Origin: Trinickia diaoshuihuensis
GTDB taxonomy: Bacteria > Pseudomonadota > Gammaproteobacteria > Burkholderiales > Burkholderiaceae
Direction: 5' to 3'
Assembly: GCF_003390925.1 (NCBI RefSeq)
Contig: NZ_QUBS01000072.1
Span: 1-60,063, forward strand
Length of the DNA stretch: 60,063 bases
Under the pieces are notes generated by a model, which worked only from the letters and a program-made list of their open reading frames with translations, was not told the DNA's origin and ran no database searches. The position numbers were made by a program, and so were the translations under genes. This document shows, piece after piece, positions 55,118-60,063 of the stretch (its first letter is position 1; each line of letters opens with the position of its first letter).

Positions 55118-55783
55118 ATGATCGATGCAGTGCGGTACGGAGATATCGTCGTGCTGGAAAGTTGCGAAAGCGACGAGCATTTGTTCCTAGGAATCGTTCC
55201 GCGAAACGCCGGTAGGCGTCACCCGTTGCAATTGACGACGGAGGTTGCCGAGCCGGACAAGTTTCCAGGCGCCGACTATCAATGGCGGGTGCTGCCGGTG
55301 GTTGGGGCAAAACGCAAATGGGGCGATCCAATCGCGTTCGCGGACCGCGTTCGCTTGCATATGGTCGACGACAAAGGCCAATCGCGGATGCTTTCGGTCA
55401 GCCATTTGGACGATCGCTCCATCATGGCGGAACGGCGGCCGGGGAGAATCGACTCTTGTACTTGGTGGCTGTCGTATTCGAATGAGTTGGCCGTGGGGCG
55501 AGACGGGCGAGTCACGCCGGCCGGCGACTTTGAGCCGCACGTGCAATACGGGACGGCCAATTACGTCACGCTCGTGAATCGAGCCGGATATCTTGGGGCG
55601 GTCGACGACCAGTATCGAATCCTGCGCAAGCGCACGACGCTGCTCGAAGATTTGCCGGAAAGGGGAAAGGCGGTTTGGTGGCGGTTGCATCGCTCGACGT
55701 CCGACGTCGTGCCCACGGTGCGACAGGAGGCCCGCTCAGGGATAGCGCAGCAAGCAGCGCCGCATTCGCTTTCGGTGGTTTGA
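55118..55783 (+). CDS. Unrecognised protein with beta-trefoil-like internal repeats
   Basis: 221 residues; the start is fixed by GAGGGCGAG seven bases upstream. I recognise no named family. Three segments resemble each other: VRYGDIVVLESCESDEHLFL near residue 5, IAFADRVRLHMVDDKGQSRM near 72, and VQYGTANYVTLVNRAGYLGA near 142. The pattern is a hydrophobic-x-Tyr/Phe-Gly/Ala-Asp start, a beta strand ending Leu, a short loop and a YLG-type end, as in beta-trefoil proteins (fascin, ricin B or actin-crosslinking types). There is no signal peptide. The C-terminal 40 residues are low complexity. It stands alone beside the AT-rich stretch and looks like acquired DNA. The fold is inferred by eye. Confidence 0.6.
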   Translation: MIDAVRYGDIVVLESCESDEHLFLGIVPRNAGRRHPLQLTTEVAEPDKFPGADYQWRVLPVVGAKRKWGDPIAFADRVRLHMVDDKGQSRMLSVSHLDDRSIMAERRPGRIDSCTWWLSYSNELAVGRDGRVTPAGDFEPHVQYGTANYVTLVNRAGYLGAVDDQYRILRKRTTLLEDLPERGKAVWWRLHRSTSDVVPTVRQEARSGIAQQAAPHSLSVV

Positions 55784-55798
55784 GGGCTGCCGTGGCGG

Positions 55799-55816
55799 GG
55801 GCGGCCGCGGCCGCCC
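55799..55816. repeat. Perfect 18-bp GC palindrome
   Basis: GGGCGGCCG followed directly by CGGCCGCCC, in the 76-base gap between the convergent trefoil-like and NAD synthetase genes. There is no T-tract, so it is not a classical terminator; it may form a cruciform or a transcript-end hairpin with almost no loop. Confidence 0.6.
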
Positions 55817-55859
55817 GGGCAGTGGATGTGGTTTGGGCACCGATATCCGGTGCGTACGA

Positions 55860-57929
55860 TTAGCCGCGGTCTTCCTCGTCCGGCACCGCGGCGAGTTCCG
55901 CGAGCCAAGCATCGGCCGTCGAATCGCTCGGCGCGCGATAGTCGCCGCGCGGCGACAGCGAGCCGCCCGAACCCACTTTGGGACTATTCGGCAGGCACGT
56001 TCGTTTGAATTGCTGCCCGCCGAAGAAGCGCTGCACTAGAACGCCGAGCCAGTGCTTGATTGTGCCGATGTCGTAAGCGCGCTTTTTCTCATCGGGGATA
56101 TCCGGCCATGACCCGCGCGTGACGTCATGCCACGCGGACCATGCGAGAAACGCGACCTTCGATGGCCGATAGCCGAAGCGCAGCAGGTAGTAGAGATTGA
56201 AATCCTGTAGCGAATAGGGGCCGACGGTTTCCTCGCTTCGTTGCATTTGCCCCGCCGCGCCGGGCGGAATCAGTTCGGGGCTGATGTCCGTGTCGAGCAC
56301 GTCCATCAAGGCTTTGCTCGCTTGCTCTCCGAGCGTCCCCCACTGCGCGCTGCGGCGGACCATATATTCGATCAACGTCTTCGGCACGCTGGCGTTGACG
56401 CCGTAGTGGGACATATGATCGCCCACGCCGTAAGTGCAAAAGCCGAGCGCCAGCTCGCTAAGGTCGCCGGTCCCAACGACGAGGCCGCCTACCTGGTTGG
56501 CCAATCTGAATAAATGGCTCGTTCGCTCACCGGCCTGCACGTTCTCGAACGTCAAATCGTGCACGGGTTCGCCGTTCGCGTAGGGATGTCCGATATCGCG
56601 CAGCATGCGTTCGCAGCTCGGGCGAATGTCGATTTCACGTGCTTCGCAGCCCAGCGCCGCGACGAGGCGGCGCGCTTGGTCCAGTGTGCGCTCGCTGGTA
56701 CCGAAGCCCGGCAACATGCAGGCGACAACGGCTGTGTTCGGTAACTGCAACGCCGTCACGGCGCGCATGCAAACCAGCAACGCGAGCGTTGAGTCGAGCC
56801 CGCCCGAGATGCCGATGACGAGCCGCGATACCTTGGCGGCACGCATGCGCGTCACGAGACCCTGCACTTGAATGTCGTAGATTTCGCGGCAGCGTTCGTC
56901 GCGATAGGCGGGATCCGACGGCACGTAAGGAAAGCGTTCGTACACGCGCTCGAGCGGTAGGCGGATCGTGCGCGGCAGGGCGGCCGCGACCGGAATCGTC
57001 CGGAAGCGCGCGCATTCGGCTCGGTGCGCATGCGCCGTGTCGCCGAACGTGGTTTGACGCATCCGCTCGCTCGTGAGCCGGTCCAAGTCTATGTCGGCCA
57101 CGATGCATTGAGAGGCATCGAGAAAGCGGCGCGTTTGCGCGAGCGCATTGCCGTTTTCATAGACGATACCGTGGCCGTCCCACGCGAGGTCGGTCGTCGA
57201 TTCGCCGTAGCCCGCCGCGCTATACGCATACGCCGCGAGGCACCGGGCCGATTGGCCGCCGACCAGTTCGCGCCGGAACTCCGCCTTGCCGACCGTCACG
57301 TTCGAGGCCGAGAGATTGAGCAAGACCGTCGCGCCGGCCAACGCCGCGAACGACGACGGCGGAATGGGCACCCATAAGTCTTCGCAGATTTCGATGTGAA
57401 AGGTCAGCATCGGTTGCTGCTCGAAGCGAAACAGCAATGCGTTGCCGCATGGGATGTCCGATTGCCCGAGCAAGGAGATGGACTCGTGCAGCAAGCGGTC
57501 GGCGCGTGCGAATTGCCGTGGCTCGTAGAACTCGCGATAGTTCGGCAGGTAGGTCTTGGGCACGACTCCGAGGATCCGGCCGCGCCGCACGACGACCGCG
57601 CAATTGAAGAGCAGGGTTTCGATTTCCAGCGGCACGCCGACGATACAGACGGACTCGATGTCGCGCGACGCGGCTAATACATCGTTCAGCGCGGCCAAAC
57701 AAGCGTCGAGCAGGGCGCGTTGATGGAATAGATCGTCGCACGCATAGGAGGACAGGCCCAGTTCGGGGAATAGCGTCAAGGCGGCATGGCGCGCATCGGC
57801 TTCGCGCATGAGCGCAATCGTCTCTCTCGCGTTGGCCGCCGGATCCGCGACGTGGGACCGCGGCACCGCCACGGCAACGCGAGCGAAGTTATGACGGTAC
57901 AAGTTGAAAAAGCTCGGCTCATCGCTCAT
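55860..57929 (-). CDS. nadE: Glutamine-dependent NAD+ synthetase
   Basis: 689 residues from MSDEPSFFNLYRHNFARVAV (57929), with GAGGAA seven bases upstream; the frame continues upstream without family sequence. The N-terminal nitrilase-like glutaminase has its Glu56 in LTLFPELGLSS, Lys in PKTYLPNYREFYEPRQF and Cys in FHIEICEDLWVP. The C-terminal synthetase has the ATP loop IGISGGLDSTLALLV, AVVACMLPGFGTS, and a final part (NLYYLLRFGYRPSKVAFLAW). It makes NAD+ from nicotinic acid adenine dinucleotide using glutamine as ammonia donor. The two-domain form is the type found in mycobacteria and many proteobacteria. It is divergent from the porin gene. Confidence 0.93.
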   Translation of the reverse strand: MSDEPSFFNLYRHNFARVAVAVPRSHVADPAANARETIALMREADARHAALTLFPELGLSSYACDDLFHQRALLDACLAALNDVLAASRDIESVCIVGVPLEIETLLFNCAVVVRRGRILGVVPKTYLPNYREFYEPRQFARADRLLHESISLLGQSDIPCGNALLFRFEQQPMLTFHIEICEDLWVPIPPSSFAALAGATVLLNLSASNVTVGKAEFRRELVGGQSARCLAAYAYSAAGYGESTTDLAWDGHGIVYENGNALAQTRRFLDASQCIVADIDLDRLTSERMRQTTFGDTAHAHRAECARFRTIPVAAALPRTIRLPLERVYERFPYVPSDPAYRDERCREIYDIQVQGLVTRMRAAKVSRLVIGISGGLDSTLALLVCMRAVTALQLPNTAVVACMLPGFGTSERTLDQARRLVAALGCEAREIDIRPSCERMLRDIGHPYANGEPVHDLTFENVQAGERTSHLFRLANQVGGLVVGTGDLSELALGFCTYGVGDHMSHYGVNASVPKTLIEYMVRRSAQWGTLGEQASKALMDVLDTDISPELIPPGAAGQMQRSEETVGPYSLQDFNLYYLLRFGYRPSKVAFLAWSAWHDVTRGSWPDIPDEKKRAYDIGTIKHWLGVLVQRFFGGQQFKRTCLPNSPKVGSGGSLSPRGDYRAPSDSTADAWLAELAAVPDEEDRG

Positions 57930-58202
57930 GGCACGTTTCCTCGCTTGCAAGTTTCCCATCGACGATGCGGTGCGGCTGCACGATCTCGCCATCGGTACGC
58001 GGCCTATTAATAACAGATTGACTCGTTCGCCGCAGAGGCTCCCGCGGCGCCGGACGCGCCGGCCCCAATATCTAGCGCGATCGTATCGATATGCGGATTT
58101 GTCGTTGGACAACCCGAAGCGGGCCCCGATACGCTTCGGCGACGCCTGCTCTAACCCGCATGGCGCTTTTTTTGACTCACGACGCGAAAAGATCTTACAA
58201 AA

Positions 58203-59384
58203 ATGACGAAGAACCACTCACTCAAACTCACCGCGGCTGCGGCGATCGGTGCGCTCGCCTTTGCCGGGAGTGCGCATGCGCAGTCCGCGATTACGTTGTA
58301 CGGGGTGCTCGACGCGGGCATTGCCTATGTGCATAACGCTCAAGGTCCCAACGGCCGAAACCAGAGTTCGTTGTTCAAGCTTGGCAGCGGTAACACCTAT
58401 GGCAATCGCTGGGGGCTGCGTGGCAAGGAAGACCTGGGCGGCGGACTCGCCACGATTTTTCAATTGGAAAACGGGTTTAACATCGCCACGGGCACGCTTG
58501 GCCAAGGCAGCCGCGAGTTCGGCCGCAAGGCGATCGTCGGTTTGACTAGCACATCGTTCGGCACGGTCACGCTGGGCCGGCAGTACGATCCGGTCGTGGA
58601 CGTCGTTCAGCCGCTGACAGAGGATGCTTATTTCGGCGGGACCTTCGCGACGCCGGGCGATCTCGACAATTACGACAACAGCTTGCGTGTCAATAATTCG
58701 GTCAAATACATCAGCCCGCTTTTCGCCGGATTTCAGTTCGAGGCGCTCTATGCGTTCGGCGGCGTGGCAGGCAGCACGGGCAACGGTCAGACGTTCAGCT
58801 TCGGTGGCGTCTATTCGAACGGCCCGTTGGGCCTTGCCGCGGCCTACTTCCATGCGAACGGCGGCAATACGCTGACCAACGGATTGCGAGGCTGGAGCAG
58901 TACATCCGATACGCTATTCAATACGGCGATCAATTCGGGCTTCGGGTCGGCTCGGTCGATTCAGATCGTCCGCGCGGCGGCTCAATACGCGTTCGGCCCG
59001 TTCACGACGGGGATTTCGTATAGCAATACGCAGTACGGGGACGATGCGTTCTCGGCTTTCCGCACGACGGCTAAGTTCAATACGGGCGCTGCCTTTTTCA
59101 ACTATCGACCGACGGCCGCGGTGCTAGTGGGCCTGGGCTACAACTACACGTCGCTGACGGGGCCCGCATCGGCGCATTACAACCAGGTCAACGCGGGGCT
59201 CGACTACGCGTTGTCGAAGCGCACTTCGCTCTATGCGCTCACCGGTTATCAAAGGGCAAGCGGCACGACGCTATCGCAAACGGGTGCGCTCGTGCCTGCC
59301 GTCGCATCGATCGGGTCGTACGGCGTCAATTCTGGGACCAATACCCAGTGGCTCACGACCGTGGGGATTCGGGCGAAGTTTTAG
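58203..59384 (+). CDS. Gram-negative porin (Burkholderia type)
   Basis: 393 residues. A signal peptide (TAAAAIGALAFAGSAHAQ) is followed by the typical first strand SAITLYGVLDAGIAYVHNAQ, then RWGLRGKEDLGGGLATIFQL and FGTVTLGRQYDPVVDVVQPL, the loop-3 region DNYDNSLRVNNSVKYISPLF, and the C-terminal WLTTVGIRAKF ending in Phe as needed for barrel assembly. It forms a 16-strand trimeric porin of the outer membrane for small hydrophilic solutes. The gene is monocistronic; a 7-bp inverted repeat (GCCCGAT and ATCGGGC at 59498-59524) lies downstream but has no T-tract. The promoter is in the 270-base gap to nadE. Confidence 0.93.
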   Translation: MTKNHSLKLTAAAAIGALAFAGSAHAQSAITLYGVLDAGIAYVHNAQGPNGRNQSSLFKLGSGNTYGNRWGLRGKEDLGGGLATIFQLENGFNIATGTLGQGSREFGRKAIVGLTSTSFGTVTLGRQYDPVVDVVQPLTEDAYFGGTFATPGDLDNYDNSLRVNNSVKYISPLFAGFQFEALYAFGGVAGSTGNGQTFSFGGVYSNGPLGLAAAYFHANGGNTLTNGLRGWSSTSDTLFNTAINSGFGSARSIQIVRAAAQYAFGPFTTGISYSNTQYGDDAFSAFRTTAKFNTGAAFFNYRPTAAVLVGLGYNYTSLTGPASAHYNQVNAGLDYALSKRTSLYALTGYQRASGTTLSQTGALVPAVASIGSYGVNSGTNTQWLTTVGIRAKF

Positions 59385-59647
59385 AGCGTCGCGCATCGGC
59401 GTCTACCAAGCGGGCAGTCGCGGTCGCTTGGCGTCACTTGGGACGAACTCGCGATCGCCAGCGGTATAAATCCGAGGGCTATGAAGACTTATCGGATGCC
59501 CGATACTTCGAAGGATCATCGGGCGTTACCGGGTCTCGCTCGTGCCGCTATCGCACGGCTGATTGACGACCGGACAAGAGCGGACTGAAAGGTGGCTGAT
59601 ATGCTACGCCCTGCATACAATCGTGAAGTCCTTCGAGGGAGAAATTC

Positions 59648-59938
59648 ATGAGACCGTCTGAGGCACTAAGCCAGCACCGCGCGGATATACTGCGCATCGT
59701 CGCTGCCAACCGCGCAACCAATCCGCGCGTCTTCGGGTCCGTGGCTCGTGGGGAGGACGAAGACGGCAGTGACCTCGATATCCTCGTTGATCCGACGCCG
59801 GACACGTCGCTGCTTGATATCGGCGGGATTCAGTACGAGTTGCAGGAGCTACTTGGTGTGCCCGTTGACGTTCTGACGCCCAAAGCCATTTCGATCAAGT
59901 TCCGGGCGAATGTCTTGGCCCAAGCGGTCCCTGTATGA
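59648..59938 (+). CDS. mntA: MntA-like minimal nucleotidyltransferase antitoxin
   Basis: 96 residues with GAGGGAG nine bases before the ATG. The catalytic GSx10DxD motif is intact: FGSVARGEDEDGSDLDILVD, residues about 29-48. The C-terminal half (YELQELLGVPVDVLTPKA) matches the remnant at 171-275. MntA proteins neutralise HepT-type HEPN RNases by attaching AMP groups to them. Its stop overlaps the ATG of the following hepT by 4 bases, the usual operon. Here the toxin is cut short, so the antitoxin appears to stand without its target. Confidence 0.9.
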   Translation: MRPSEALSQHRADILRIVAANRATNPRVFGSVARGEDEDGSDLDILVDPTPDTSLLDIGGIQYELQELLGVPVDVLTPKAISIKFRANVLAQAVPV

Positions 59939-59994
59939 GTAAAGACAAGCTGCGTCTGTCTGCGTACCTCGAACATCCCCCGGCGTCAGAATAG
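59935..59994 (+). pseudogene. Truncated HepT-like toxin start
   Basis: ATG overlaps the MntA stop. The first 14 residues (MSKDKLRLSAYLEH) are the normal start of a HepT (DUF86) protein and resemble the MSKKGTR start of the remnant at 274. After about 59976 the sequence turns into PPASE and a stop, with no further HepT sequence before the window ends. The sharp change suggests an inserted element or a deletion. The following bases (60001-60063) could be the start of a mobile element, with an ATG at 60046, but that cannot be shown from 60 bases. Confidence 0.6.
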
Positions 59995-60063
59995 TTGTCG
60001 TGTCGTCTGAATCTTAGACGAGGTCCGGGGGCGGTAGAATCGGCATGAATGAAAGCCTACTCA

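Noticed and set aside
55799-55816. The 18-bp GC palindrome as an intrinsic terminator
   Set aside because: There is no T-tract on either strand and practically no loop; listed only as a palindrome.

Overview
This window reads as chromosome of a high-GC betaproteobacterium of the Burkholderiaceae (Burkholderia, Paraburkholderia, Trinickia or Caballeronia type). The reasons are a Burkholderia-type trimeric porin with an N-terminal signal peptide, an H-NS family protein of the short WGGRG type, an aspartate carbamoyltransferase with an N-terminal helix-turn-helix extension, RstAB- and PmrAB/QseBC-like two-component systems, and strong GC3 codon use. The genus cannot be fixed from the sequence alone. 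I saw no rRNA, tRNA or CRISPR array.

Layout. Bases 1-2.7 kb are an accessory patch: wreckage of an MNT/HEPN (MntA-HepT) toxin-antitoxin pair, a small membrane protein, an orphan lipoprotein and a doubtful basic small protein. From 2.8 to 4.9 kb is a divergent LysR/medium-chain reductase pair. From 5 to 9.6 kb is a complete paoABC-type periplasmic aldehyde oxidoreductase operon with a MobA/MocA-like cofactor nucleotidyltransferase. After that come an ATCase (9.9-11.2 kb), a secreted beta-propeller-like protein, and three regulator-plus-oxidoreductase cassettes (SDR/XRE, NmrA/MDR/LysR, ArsR/OYE/SDR). Among these cassettes lie a DapA-like lyase, a rhodanese/FtrA pair, a TPR-glycosyltransferase, an aldehyde dehydrogenase, a LysE exporter and a DUF1993 protein.

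From 28 to 31.4 kb an S53 (sedolisin) and an S10 (serine carboxypeptidase) gene lie in tandem and end in a clear intrinsic terminator. From 31.7 to 51.5 kb is a signalling-rich block: H-NS, RstAB-like system, a frameshifted hybrid histidine kinase, a PlpD-like patatin with a C-terminal barrel, a TPR-OGT (GT41) protein, an orphan OmpR regulator divergent from a LysM-FecR/CHASE2-kinase/lipoprotein set, a degenerate GGDEF protein, and a PmrAB/QseBC-like system with a PmrA-type box in front. From 52 kb to the end are an EF-G paralogue with altered G motifs, a 1.1-kb AT-rich gene-poor stretch with a good sigma70 promoter, an unrecognised protein with a beta-trefoil-like internal repeat, glutamine-dependent NAD synthetase, a porin, and a second MntA-HepT locus whose HepT is cut off after 14 codons.

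How the genes fit together. Much of the first half looks like defence against reactive carbonyls and quinones (aldehyde oxidoreductase, several MDR/SDR/OYE reductases, aldehyde dehydrogenase), each under its own local regulator. The second half looks like envelope sensing and surface modification. The observations most worth a second look are: two separately broken HEPN toxins at the two ends of the window; the LysM-FecR plus CHASE2-kinase plus divergent regulator set; the paired S53/S10 peptidases lacking signal peptides with a small ORF between them; the EF-G paralogue lacking the catalytic His and NKxD; the GGGEF cyclase; the single-base frameshift in the hybrid kinase; and the unrecognised trefoil-like protein next to an AT-rich island.
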